NCBI RefSeq assembly: GCF_900005765.1
Contig: NC_041686.1
Location: 434,001 to 498,000, forward strand
DNA length: 64,000 nt
Origin: Plasmodium relictum
Taxonomy: Eukaryota > Apicomplexa > Aconoidasida > Haemosporida > Plasmodiidae
Reading direction: 5' to 3'
Notes under the pieces: generated by a model
Told to the model about the DNA's origin: nothing
Database searches by the model: none
The model's input: the letters and a program-made list of their open reading frames with translations, nothing else
In this document: positions 22,992 to 34,300 of the stretch, in pieces
Layout of the letters: every line of letters starts with the position of its first letter
Numbering within the stretch: position 1 is the first letter of the stretch
Made by a program: the position numbers and the translations under genes

Positions 22992-23873
22992 AAATACCTT
23001 TTATAATATAAAATATTCACATTTTCTAATTTGTATTTTTTTATATTTCTTTTCATTTATGTATTATTTTATTATGTTTAACTTATTTTTTGTTAATTCC
23101 TTTTTCTTGAATCTTTATATTTTTTGTCATTTTTAATGATTTCTTTAATTTTATATTGCTTAATTCTTTTTATTTTATTCTTTTTTTTATTTTTTTTGTA
23201 TTAAATATTTCTAGTTACAAAATAAAATTTGAACTAAACACTTTTTTTATAGTAAATGTAAAATATATGTATCTTTGTTTAAATTAAAAAACATAGCCTT
23301 GTTTTTAAAAATATTAAAAGTACAATAAAAATGAAAAAAAAAAAAATAGAAAAAAGAAATGTTATAAACAATTGCAAAAATAATCAAGTTATTTCAAAAA
23401 ATTTCAACATTTTTATACAACAAAAATTACATGAAAAAATAAATATATAAAATTTAACATATTAAATTTTTTTTTCTCTCTTTTTTATTTTAAACATTTC
23501 ATAAATTATTAAATTAATTCACACTACCTCAATGTTAAAAATGAAATGAATATAATATATATATATATATATAAGAAATAAGAAATAGTAAAATTGAAAG
23601 AAAAAAATAAAAAAAACACAAAATAATAAAATCATGTAAAGTAAAATAAACAAAGCTTTAAAAAAAAAAAAAAAAAAACAAATAAGTAGCATCACTTTCA
23701 ATGAATAATATAAAACAATTAAAATTTATTTTTAATGCATATTCAAAAAGTGCCAACGTACTAAAAATTAAACAGTAAAATATATTTTTTTGTTTTTTAT
23801 ATTAACTTTTACATTCTTTTAAATTTAAAGCAATTCTTCTCTTTTTATATATTTACAGGTGGTATAAATAAAA
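22992..23873. other. Convergent intergenic region
   Basis: 0.88 kb between the 3' ends of the plus-strand 1332-residue gene and minus-strand ADA2. It is AT-rich with (TA)n near 23550-23572 and A and T runs at both ends, fitting two facing 3' UTRs. No gene seen. Confidence 0.6.
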
Positions 23874-26800
23874 TTATAATTTTAATGACTTTTTAGAATT
23901 CAAAATTAAACTCATAGAACCTTTTCTTTTTTTTGATTTTTTTTTTAAATTTGCATCAAAATTTTTTATTTTTTTTTCATTTTCTTTTGTGTCTATGCTT
24001 GATGCCACATCAGTATTTAATTTTTCGTTTTTCAATCTATATCGTTTATTTTTTTCGTTTTTATTTAAATTAAAGGGAGATGATGTAACAATTAGTTTTT
24101 TATTTTTTTGTAATTTCTCGTTCATTTCTATGCTTGAATCATATTCTTCTACAAGACTATTATTATCTAATTCTAAATTACTATTTTTTGATTCATTTCT
24201 ACTTATATCATATTCATTATTTTTTTTTATCTTATTTTTTTTTTTTTTTAAATCATATTCACAATTTTCACTATTAACATCATTTTTTTCGAAAGATTTT
24301 TTTGTTTTTGCATAAGTATTATCTGCATTATTTACAACACTAGAAGTTTCTTCTTTTTCTTCTAGTTCATCCTCCAAACTATCACTTGCTTTTTTTTTAT
24401 TCTGAAAATTTTTTAAATTTAAAATTTCTTTATTTTTTTCATACGATTTTTTCTTTAATTGAGTTATACTTTTTAAGTTCTGATTACTACAGCTATTGCC
24501 ATTATGAATTCCTTTTATATTATTACATTCTTTTTCTTCTAAATCTTGGTTTTTTTTTTTTTCTTTTTTTTTTTTTTTTCCATTTTCCTCTTTTTCTTCC
24601 CCTTCAACTACTTCCTCTTCTTTTTCTTCTTCCTCCTCTTCTTCTTCTTCCTCTTCTTCATCAACATATGCATCTTCACCAATATCACCATCATGCTCTT
24701 GCTCATTTTTTTCTAAATCCTCTTGTTTAATTTGCTCTTTTTTATATTCATTCTCTTGTATGTTATTTTCATCATTTTTATAATTTTCAATATTTGTTTC
24801 TTCTTTTTTTTCTTCTTTTTCTTTTTCCTTTTCTTCATTATTATTTTCCTTTTTCTTGAAAGAACATTTTTTTTTTTGATTTAATAAATATTCATGGTTT
24901 TCTTCATATTCTTCTATTATATTATTATTATCAACATCTTTTCCTACTGAAGAATTTATCTTTTCTTCTTTCTTTTTTTTTAATTTTTTTTCTTTATATT
25001 TTTTATCTTTCATTCCGTTTAAATTATCTCCGTTTTGTTCTTTTTCTTCAACATGTAATTCTTCACGGTTTTCCTCGTTCTCATTATATATATGTTTTTG
25101 ATTAGATAGTATAACATTATTATTACTTATCTCATTATTATTCAAATGATCCAAGTCTATTTTTTCTTTTGCAAAAGGCTTAATTTCCTTAGTTTGATCA
25201 TGAACATTATCTGTATTATTTTTAAAAACATTTAACACATTATCATCGAATTTAGGGTTATCATTAGAAGTAGGAATATTTTTTATTTTAGATTTTTTAT
25301 CTTTTTCATTATCATTGCTTAAATTGTCCATTAAAAAGTAGTTATTATTTTGATCAGTTAATTCTAATTTTTCTATTTTATTTAAATCTTTTAAATTGCT
25401 ATATTCAAAATTTTTCATTTTTTTTTTCTTTTCTTCATTTTTTTTTGAGTTTAAGTTCTTGATATTTACATTAGTCATAGAATCTTCCTTTTGATTTATA
25501 TCAAAACTTAAAAAGAAATCATATAACTGGCCTACTTTGTATCCTTTTAATTTCAACTCATTTATATCTTTTAACATATTTAAATTACTATTACTTATTT
25601 CCATTATTAATAATCTTTTGATTAATAAAAAGAATAAAATAGGGAGCTTCATATTTTTGCAAAACTCTACTTCTTTTTCATTTAATAAATCTAGTGCTAA
25701 AAAGGTTTCTATATTTAATTTTTTATTATCTTCTGCTTCATCATCCTTATGCTTTAATTTGTATTCCTTTTCTTTTTTCGAAATTTTTAAATTTTTTGTT
25801 ATCTTTTCACAATTATCCTGTTTTATTTTTTCTTTAGCTCTTCTATTTTTTTCTATTTCATACTCTTGAACTTGTTCTATGTTTTGAAGCCCCAACGCTT
25901 TCCATTCTTGTAATTTTGTTAATCTCTGACGAAGTTTTTGTTCTTCTAGTAATAGTTGTATGAAATATTCGTGGTGCTGAGGAGAATGAAATCTAGACAA
26001 TGGCTTTAAGGCAGCATATAGTTCTTTTTCTTCTTTTGTTCTTTTTTTTTCTTTTTGCAGTTGTGCTTTTGTATCCAATAAACCTCTTTCTATAACAGTT
26101 CTTTTTCTGTATATTCTTTCATCTAATTTTGAATTATATATTTCTAAAACTTGCAATTTTAACTCTTTTTGTTGAGGTAAGTCCGAATCCTTAAATTCCA
26201 TATCAGCTAATAAGAGTTCTGCATCATTATCATATTCAATATCAAAATCTCCTCTTAATGGCCAGTACCCAACAATCTGAGTTCGGTTATTCTTTTTTGA
26301 TTTGGGTAGAACATATTCTTCGTTTTCATTAATATCCTTTTCAATGACTTGCTCAATTTCATAAGGGTTACCGTCCGGTTTAATTAATAGTCTTTTATTG
26401 TCAGGTAAAGGTGCACAATTTGACCTTAAATAAAAATTATAGTAATGATTTTCACATTCTTTATCACTTTTTGTAATTTTTGCAACAGAATTTACCAAAT
26501 CAGCAACTTGTTCCCAATTACCAAATCCATATTTACTAATTCCATCTAACAATAATAACTCTTCTTCAGCACTCCAATTCAATTTATATAACGGAAAATC
26601 ATACTTTGGTATAGGAATATAATTATGATAATTATAATGTTCACATTTATCTGATTTCATTTCTTTTCCACTACTAAAACAATTAACACACAAATCAAAA
26701 TCAATACATTCTGCACATCTTATACGAATTGTATGAGTTATATCTTTGTTACAAATATCACAATGATAATTGCTGTCGAAAATGTCCTCTTCAATTATAC

Positions 26801-29800
26801 CTTCCATGGATGTGCTACATAATTCTAAATTACCTTTCATTGGCACACTTATTCTTTGTAATTCATTCATACTTTCTAATATTTCATAATTATTATTTCC
26901 TTGTATTACAGCGTCTTTAAATATAGGAGCAAATTGTTGAGAAATATTCTGTTTTAATGGTATACTTTGTTGTTGAGAAGAAACATTCTGCATCTGTTGT
27001 TGCAATTGTGATATATTTTGCATTTGTTGTTGTTGAAGTGACATATTTTGTTGCAATTGTGATAAATTTTGTTGCTGCATTTGCGATATGGTTTGTTTCT
27101 GTTGTTGTAACTGTAATTGTGATATTCCTTGTGATTGTTGTTGTTGCGGTTGTGATGTACCTTGTTGTTGAATATTTTGTGATAGATGTTGCTGATGTAA
27201 TAAATTTGGTTGTAATTGAGGTATATTTTGTTGCTTTTGTTGTTGTTGTTGAATAAATAATTGCTGTGGTGTTAACTGACAGTGTTGAAGCATATATTGG
27301 TGGTGCATATAAGGATTAGGAATCCAATCATATGGAATCTGTTGATGTGGCATTTGTTGAGGCATTGATGATACCCTTTGTAAAAATGATGACGGTTGCT
27401 GATACATATGCATAGAGCTGTTGGGAATAAATTGCTGCATATTTTGCTGATTTAACGTTACTTGTGTTGGTGCTTGATTAGATTGTCTATGAAGTTGTCC
27501 TGATATGGATGTTGTATTAAGATTTTTCTGATTGGGAATCAATTGCTGCACATTTTGCTGATGTTGCAACAATTGCTGTACATTTTGCTGATTTGGCAAT
27601 ATAGGTTGTATATTTTGCTGATTTTGTTGCAATAACTGCTGAGTATTCTGCTTATTTGGTAATATATGTTGAACGCTTTGTTGGTTCGGCAATATGTGTT
27701 GTATATTTGTCTGATTTGGTAATAAATGTTGAACGTTCTGCTGATTCTGCAAGATATGCTGCATATTTTGTTGATTCGGAATTATCTGTTGAACAGTCTG
27801 CTTATTAGTTAAATTGTGTTGTAAATTATTCTGATTTTGTAAATTGTGCTGATTTGGCATATTCTGAGGATTTTGCTGCACTATATTATTCATTTGTTGA
27901 GTATTGTTTTTATATGGAAATTTTATTGGTATAGAATTAAAATGATTTGATGAATTATTCAACGCTTGTATATTTGAGTTAGCTTTTCTTTGAGTATTGC
28001 ATTGATCCATTGTATTCATTGAATGCCTTTGTAATTTTTGTGAAATTTGGGCATTTCTTTGATCAACTGGATTTAAGGATAAAATTTGTGGCATTTTTAA
28101 GAGAGATACATTAGACTGATTAGGGATATTTTGTTGATTAGAAATATTTTGTTGATTAGGAATATTTTGCTGATTTGGAAATTTTTGTTGATTATTTTGC
28201 TGCATCATACTTAATTGATGTAAATTTTGCTGATGAATTAAATGCTGCAAATGCATTTGTTGCTGAATTTGAAATTGTTGATGTAACTGATTTTGTAAAA
28301 AATTTGAAGACAAACAATGTTGTGTATTTATTTTATTTTCGGATTGATTTTGTTGTGATATGTATTGATTTGGTTTTTGTTTAATTAATTGTGATGGCTG
28401 CTTCATATCCTGCATATTATCCAAATTATCATAATGCATATTTTGATTATACTGATTTGGCATATTATTTATCAATACATTTTGAAAATTCATTATTTGA
28501 TTAAGAGGTATATTGTTAATTCTGTTCATCCCTGATAGCATATTTAGATTGTTTTGAGAATTCTGATTATTCAAGTAATTCATAAAATTTATATTGTAGT
28601 TCATATCTGTACCAGTTTTATTATTTATATTATTTGTAATACTTTTATTTATTCCTATTAATTTATTCTCTTCATTGTTAAAAATATTATCATTTTTATG
28701 AATACCATCATTATTATATACATTTTCATTACTATTTATAATTTTATCAACATAATTATTCATCATATTATTTATATGTTCATCATTGTTGTACATTCCC
28801 ATATCATCTATTTTCATTTCTTGCATAATAGTACTATTTTTACTATTCATATTTTTATTCTTATCAATATTTTCATTTTTTATATTTTCATTCAATGTAT
28901 GTTTGTTAATACTATTGTAACTATTACTGTTATTATTCTTGTCATCTTCATTATCTTCTTCATCATAAATATCTTTATTACTATTATTATTATTATTATT
29001 GTTGTTATTATTATCATCATTGTTGTCATCATTTCCGTTATTATTACTATTTCCAATATTATTATTATTATTATTACTGAAATTGTTATTATTATCATAA
29101 TTATTGTTGTTATAATTGTTGCTATTATTGTTATTGCTATAATTGCTATTATTATAATTATTACTATTGTTATTATTATTATTGCTATAATTATTATTTG
29201 GATAGTTGTTAGAATAATTGTTATAGTTGTTATTTCCATTACTACTACAATATAATTTAATATTCTTACAACATTTTTTTATATATAATTTCTCATCATT
29301 TATATCGTTAATTAAGAAATATGGCCTATTTTTTCTTTTTAAGAAACTATTTTTTTTTGATTTTTTTTTTTTAATATTAAAACATGGTACATTTTTTGTA
29401 TTCTGAATAATTCCAGTTGAATAAAACGCTTCTTTTTTATTTATAAAAATAATAGAAGCTCTTTTTTTATTCCCTTTTTTAAAGTAACGTAAATATAGGC
29501 TATTTTTTTTTATATTTTTAAAGACATTGATAAACGTAAAGGAAAGATTATCGCATTTATAATTTGATTTAAATTGGGAGCATGGATTTTTTTTTTTAGC
29601 TGAAGGAAATGTGTTATGTTCTTTCTTCGTTTTTATATGGATGTTCCTATTTGAATAAAAATCATAAATTTTATTTTTGAAGCGATTACTTAAAATGAGT
29701 ATACATAAAGTATTTTTTCTATCATTTTCCATATAATTATATTTATTAAGTTGAGTATCTCTTTTTTGTTTGTTAATGTTACTTAATGGAGTATACATTA

Positions 29801-31301
29801 TTATATTTATACTAAGATTGCAATCATTATAATTTAAGTTACGTTTCATTTTATAATCAATGTTATATTTGCTCAGAAAATAGTCGTAATGAGTAATATC
29901 ATTACACACTAACATATTTATGTTCTTTTTAATATCAAAGATAGTATCAAAATTAATATAATAATCATTGTTTGAATTTTGTTTTCTCATGATTTCATGG
30001 TTTATTTCAATGCAATAATTAATAACATTATTTTCTTGGCTAATGAAATTTAGACAATTATTCAAATTATTTATTTTTATTATAAATATATTAACAAAGA
30101 AATTATTATACGCAAAGTTAGACAACATAATTTTATTCATTGATGTCTGATTATTTGATATTATAACTTTATGACATAAAAAAGATTTTTTATCAGTATT
30201 AATATTGCAGTATATCTTATATAAGAATTCTGTATCTTTTTTTAATGCTTCATTCATCATCTTTCTTTTATAAAAATCATTACTGATCATTTCATTATTT
30301 AATGAATTTATATAATTAATAACAAATTTAAAAAATATGTAATGAAAAAGTGTTAATTTTTTTTTATAATTCTTATTTTTAATATTGCTAACTTCCTTTA
30401 AAATATCATTGTTTCTATTATTAAAAAATGAATTACAATTTAAATAAAGTTTCTCTTTTTCCTCACTACTTATATAAAAATATATTTTATTAATAGCTTT
30501 CAGTAATGGAATTAAATTTTCTATTTCATTTTGTTTTATTTCACTTGATTCAAGGAATAAAATATTTATAATATAGTTCTCTATTAAGTTGATCAAACAA
30601 TATAATAAAAGAAAATTATTTTTAACTATCTCTCGAGTTTCATTTTTACATTTCTCAATATTTAAAATAATTTTTGCTCTTGCATTACATTTTAATGTAT
30701 CAATGAAATTTTGTATATTTCTATAATTATGAATTCTTTTATTTATAAAATAATTTAAACTATAGTTACAGATTATTTCAATTTTTTTTTTTTGCAATAT
30801 AGTAATATAATTCCTGAAATTATTATTTATCTCAATATTTTTTTTTTCTATTCTATTTTTTTTTTTTTTTTTGTTTTTCCTTTTTTTCTCATCTATATCA
30901 ATATTTCTTACTTTTTCAGAGCTATTTTTTTTTTTTAATTCAAAAATTTTATTACAATCTAAGTTATTTATTTTCTCTTGTTTTCCTTCCGTATCAACAT
31001 ATTCTATATCACTAATAGGTACGTTAAAAATTATATCATTTTTTAATTCTGTCTTTTCTATAATTTGCTCATTGCTACAAATATTTATGTTATTATTATA
31101 GATAGTTTGTTTTTTTAATTCTAATCTTTTTAAATTCTTTACTTGTTCAATTAATGCTTCAATAATTATAGCTTTAAATATTTGTTCATTATAGTTTCTT
31201 ATATGATTTTTTTGATATTCTATATAGGAACAAAAAATTCCATAGTTTCTTTCAGTGGTTAATACATATGGACAAAATTCATCATATTTATATATATTCA
31301 T
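23874..31301 (-). CDS. ADA2: Transcriptional adaptor ADA2 (ZZ-SANT-SWIRM)
   Basis: Adaptor subunit that partners GCN5 in SAGA/ADA-type histone acetyltransferase complexes in the nucleus. 2475 residues in one exon; the yeast and human proteins are about 430. The family domains are in the right order. A ZZ zinc finger lies at about 1510-1556 (HCDICNKD, then RCAECIDFDLCVNCF). A SANT/Myb domain follows at about 1573-1625 (WSAEEELLLLDGISKYGFGNWEQVA). A C-terminal SWIRM-like domain sits at about 1855-1930 (LNIETFLALDLLNEKEVEFC, ending VGQLYDFF). Before them lie an N-terminal region of about 690 residues with no recognised domain, an Asn tract at about 690-800, and a Gln/Asn-rich region at about 955-1460 with repeats such as PNQQNVQ. 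After SWIRM the protein is Lys/Glu-rich with a short poly-Glu run. P. falciparum ADA2 is similarly enlarged and interacts with GCN5, from general knowledge. Confidence 0.95.
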   Translation of the reverse strand: MNIYKYDEFCPYVLTTERNYGIFCSYIEYQKNHIRNYNEQIFKAIIIEALIEQVKNLKRLELKKQTIYNNNINICSNEQIIEKTELKNDIIFNVPISDIEYVDTEGKQEKINNLDCNKIFELKKKNSSEKVRNIDIDEKKRKNKKKKKNRIEKKNIEINNNFRNYITILQKKKIEIICNYSLNYFINKRIHNYRNIQNFIDTLKCNARAKIILNIEKCKNETREIVKNNFLLLYCLINLIENYIINILFLESSEIKQNEIENLIPLLKAINKIYFYISSEEKEKLYLNCNSFFNNRNNDILKEVSNIKNKNYKKKLTLFHYIFFKFVINYINSLNNEMISNDFYKRKMMNEALKKDTEFLYKIYCNINTDKKSFLCHKVIISNNQTSMNKIMLSNFAYNNFFVNIFIIKINNLNNCLNFISQENNVINYCIEINHEIMRKQNSNNDYYINFDTIFDIKKNINMLVCNDITHYDYFLSKYNIDYKMKRNLNYNDCNLSINIIMYTPLSNINKQKRDTQLNKYNYMENDRKNTLCILILSNRFKNKIYDFYSNRNIHIKTKKEHNTFPSAKKKNPCSQFKSNYKCDNLSFTFINVFKNIKKNSLYLRYFKKGNKKRASIIFINKKEAFYSTGIIQNTKNVPCFNIKKKKSKKNSFLKRKNRPYFLINDINDEKLYIKKCCKNIKLYCSSNGNNNYNNYSNNYPNNNYSNNNNNNSNNYNNSNYSNNNNSNNYNNNNYDNNNNFSNNNNNNIGNSNNNGNDDNNDDNNNNNNNNNNSNKDIYDEEDNEDDKNNNSNSYNSINKHTLNENIKNENIDKNKNMNSKNSTIMQEMKIDDMGMYNNDEHINNMMNNYVDKIINSNENVYNNDGIHKNDNIFNNEENKLIGINKSITNNINNKTGTDMNYNINFMNYLNNQNSQNNLNMLSGMNRINNIPLNQIMNFQNVLINNMPNQYNQNMHYDNLDNMQDMKQPSQLIKQKPNQYISQQNQSENKINTQHCLSSNFLQNQLHQQFQIQQQMHLQHLIHQQNLHQLSMMQQNNQQKFPNQQNIPNQQNISNQQNIPNQSNVSLLKMPQILSLNPVDQRNAQISQKLQRHSMNTMDQCNTQRKANSNIQALNNSSNHFNSIPIKFPYKNNTQQMNNIVQQNPQNMPNQHNLQNQNNLQHNLTNKQTVQQIIPNQQNMQHILQNQQNVQHLLPNQTNIQHILPNQQSVQHILPNKQNTQQLLQQNQQNIQPILPNQQNVQQLLQHQQNVQQLIPNQKNLNTTSISGQLHRQSNQAPTQVTLNQQNMQQFIPNSSMHMYQQPSSFLQRVSSMPQQMPHQQIPYDWIPNPYMHHQYMLQHCQLTPQQLFIQQQQQKQQNIPQLQPNLLHQQHLSQNIQQQGTSQPQQQQSQGISQLQLQQQKQTISQMQQQNLSQLQQNMSLQQQQMQNISQLQQQMQNVSSQQQSIPLKQNISQQFAPIFKDAVIQGNNNYEILESMNELQRISVPMKGNLELCSTSMEGIIEEDIFDSNYHCDICNKDITHTIRIRCAECIDFDLCVNCFSSGKEMKSDKCEHYNYHNYIPIPKYDFPLYKLNWSAEEELLLLDGISKYGFGNWEQVADLVNSVAKITKSDKECENHYYNFYLRSNCAPLPDNKRLLIKPDGNPYEIEQVIEKDINENEEYVLPKSKKNNRTQIVGYWPLRGDFDIEYDNDAELLLADMEFKDSDLPQQKELKLQVLEIYNSKLDERIYRKRTVIERGLLDTKAQLQKEKKRTKEEKELYAALKPLSRFHSPQHHEYFIQLLLEEQKLRQRLTKLQEWKALGLQNIEQVQEYEIEKNRRAKEKIKQDNCEKITKNLKISKKEKEYKLKHKDDEAEDNKKLNIETFLALDLLNEKEVEFCKNMKLPILFFLLIKRLLIMEISNSNLNMLKDINELKLKGYKVGQLYDFFLSFDINQKEDSMTNVNIKNLNSKKNEEKKKKMKNFEYSNLKDLNKIEKLELTDQNNNYFLMDNLSNDNEKDKKSKIKNIPTSNDNPKFDDNVLNVFKNNTDNVHDQTKEIKPFAKEKIDLDHLNNNEISNNNVILSNQKHIYNENEENREELHVEEKEQNGDNLNGMKDKKYKEKKLKKKKEEKINSSVGKDVDNNNIIEEYEENHEYLLNQKKKCSFKKKENNNEEKEKEKEEKKEETNIENYKNDENNIQENEYKKEQIKQEDLEKNEQEHDGDIGEDAYVDEEEEEEEEEEEEKEEEVVEGEEKEENGKKKKKEKKKNQDLEEKECNNIKGIHNGNSCSNQNLKSITQLKKKSYEKNKEILNLKNFQNKKKASDSLEDELEEKEETSSVVNNADNTYAKTKKSFEKNDVNSENCEYDLKKKKNKIKKNNEYDISRNESKNSNLELDNNSLVEEYDSSIEMNEKLQKNKKLIVTSSPFNLNKNEKNKRYRLKNEKLNTDVASSIDTKENEKKIKNFDANLKKKSKKRKGSMSLILNSKKSLKL
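26930..28440 (-). repeat. Gln/Asn-rich coding repeats of ADA2
   Basis: About 1.5 kb encoding Gln/Asn-rich sequence with loosely periodic units of about ten residues (for example LPNQQNVQHI) and QQ/LQQQ clusters. The CAA/AAT-rich codons make an open frame in antisense. This is the Gln half of the ADA2 low-complexity region. Confidence 0.85.
28965..29240 (-). repeat. Asn tract of ADA2
   Basis: AAT/AAC trinucleotide repeats encoding Asn with interspersed Ser, Tyr and Asp. Both strands remain open here because of the repeat; only the ADA2 frame is taken as real. Confidence 0.85.
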
Positions 31302-34300
31302 TATATAATTAAAAATAAATAAATATATAATTCATATAAAAAATAATAAATGATAAAATAATATTTTTATATAACTTTTGATTATTCTTTTTTTAATTAT
31401 TTTCGGCTTGAAATTTATTAACACTGTAAAAAAAAAAAAATGAACTAGTGTTTTATTATTATCTTTTTTTTTTTTTTTTTTATGATATAAAATAAGGTTA
31501 AATACAAAGTAAATCATTCATAATAAAATGCTACAATTCATAATTGTCTGTAAATCAAAAAAGATTAAATATATAAACATTATCATCATTATTTAAATTA
31601 TTACAATCATTAAAATTATTTTGAAAACTTATATAATATATATTCTCCTAAATCTTCTCATAAATTTTTAGCATCCTGTTCAATAATGCATATATTACCC
31701 AAAAAAATTCAAAAGAAATTTTTTTTTATATAAAAATTTTTTTTTTTTTTTCTTTCTAAACAATGTTTTTTGCATTCATTTATTATATTTCATAAAATAA
31801 CATAAATAAGATTTAAAATTTAATTTTTTTTATTTTTTTTTTTACATGTTTTTCTTATATAAAAAAAAAAAGTAAAAAATTGAAAAAGAAAAAGGCTAAT
31901 TTAATAAATATTTTTTTTTTTTTTTTTAAAGTGCAAGTTAATATGTGAAAAAAAAAATATTAAGAAAAGCATATTATATATTAAAAAATGAGAATAATTA
32001 AAAAAAAATAAAATAAAATATTGAAATTTAAATAATATACCTTATATAATAAATATTAATAAAAATTAAAATTCTTATATATTTAAAATGTTTTCGTTTT
32101 ATATATACTTATATATTCTTTTATAAAAAAAAAAAAAATTTAATACAAAAAAAAATTTTCATGTACACAATTTTAATTAATTGAGCAAATAAATTTTTTA
32201 AGTAACAAATTTCTGCGATAATTTTATCTGATATACCACATTTTTTTTTTATAAAATTTTTTTTTAATTTATTATTCTTTTAATAAAATTTCATTAAAAA
32301 GTTATATTATTATTAATATATATAATGATATAATTTTTTTTTTTTGTTTTATATTTAATAAAATGCTCAATTCCAAAAAAAAAAAGAATCAAAATTTAAA
32401 TTACTTTCTTATGTAACAATAAATTCATTAAATATTAGTTATAAAAAAGTATACAATCAAAAAAAAAAAAAAAAAAAATACAACACAATGATACCTCATT
32501 ATTTACAATTTTTTTATGAATTTAATCAAATTAATAAAAAAGTTTCAATTATATTTTTAAAAAAATATTTATTTGAAATTTCTAAATAGTATTTAATCTC
32601 TGAATATACAATTGTATATTCATACCTGTAAATGTGTATAATTTATGATAAATTTCTTATTTTATTTCATGAAATATGCATATGCATAGGAAGCTATATT
32701 TACATAGCAGAAAATAAATTATTAAAAAAAAAAATAAAGCAGTTGTATGTATTTATGAAAAAATTGTATAGATGCATCCATTATAATAATAAAAATACTT
32801 ATACAACTATTTTTAATAATTCATTTTTATGTATAAGTAAATAATATATATATAATTATATTAACTTAAAATAATCTAAAAAAAATATAATAAACTTATA
32901 TTTTTTTAGAACAAAAAGAAACAAAAATCTAATATTTATAATTTTTATTTAAAATAAATATTAATAGAAAAAAGTCAAACGCGATTGGCATTAACAAAAT
33001 ATAGATTATTTAATAATTAGAAAATGAAAAACAAAAAAAGTTGACAAAATTTAAAATTATCTAAGAAAAATAAATAAATAAAACAAAATAAAATAAAATA
33101 ACTACATAAATATTATTCTTCTGATTATTCAAAATATAAAAATAATTAAAAAAAAAAAAAAAAGGATATAAATTTCAAAAAGTATAGATTTTCATTTATT
33201 TAAAATTAAAATTGATATATCAATTGTATATATTATAATGAATTTTACGATAATATAATTTGATACTTTCAATTAATTTATTTTATTTATATAAAAAATA
33301 AAAATGAAACAAATTATATATATACACATATATATATTAACATAATTATTATATAATGCTTTTTCTCCTTATTGTCTTTTTTTATTTCATATATAAATTC
33401 ATGATACTTTTTAATGAAAAAAAAAACTGTCTTAAATTTTTTTTATATAAATTATAAATAAAACATAAAATTTTTTTATATGTCAATCTTTTCCTAAAAC
33501 TTAATAAAAGAGATATATAAAAATTTATTAACATTATATATATTATTAATACGTCAAATTACATTTTTTAAATATTTTTTTATATCTATATGTCCAAACA
33601 AGCTTTTATATATAAATATTAAAATTTATATAAAAAGTTTATTAAAACTTAATGGTTAAAAAACAAAATATATATATATATATATAATATAAAATTTAAG
33701 TAAATTTAAAGGAAATACATATATATGTGAAGATTAAACATTTTAAGTATATAAAAATATATTTATAAATGTATTAAGTATAATTTTTTTAACAAAATTT
33801 GACATATTATCACAAGGCATAATGTATTAAAAAAACTATTAATAATTGTGAATTAAATATTAACTTATTAAAATTTATTTATTAATTATAATTTTTTTTT
33901 TTATTTTCTTAATATCTTTTTATAATTCAAAATGAAATTTTGAATGCAAATAAAAAAAAAAAAAAAATTAAAAAAAAATAACGCAAATAACTCTAGCGAA
34001 AAAATAAAATGATATCAAATAAAATTCATACGGTCTATTCATACTTCTTATAAAAATTTCATAGAATATAAAAGTAAAATAATGTATAAATTAATAATGA
34101 GCTCAATATACATAAAAACAAACAAAACATAGAATAGTACAAGGGGAAAAAAAAAAAATATATATATAGAATAAGCCTTTACTAAATGTTGGTATTATAT
34201 AAGTATGCATATATATATTACATGAAATATATAGAAAAAAAACATGATTTATTTTTTAATTTAAAAAAAAAAAATAATTTTTTTTTTTTTCTTTGCAAAA

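Noticed and set aside
28698-29255. Ile-rich 185-codon plus-strand frame
   Set aside because: Antisense shadow of the Asn codon tract of ADA2.
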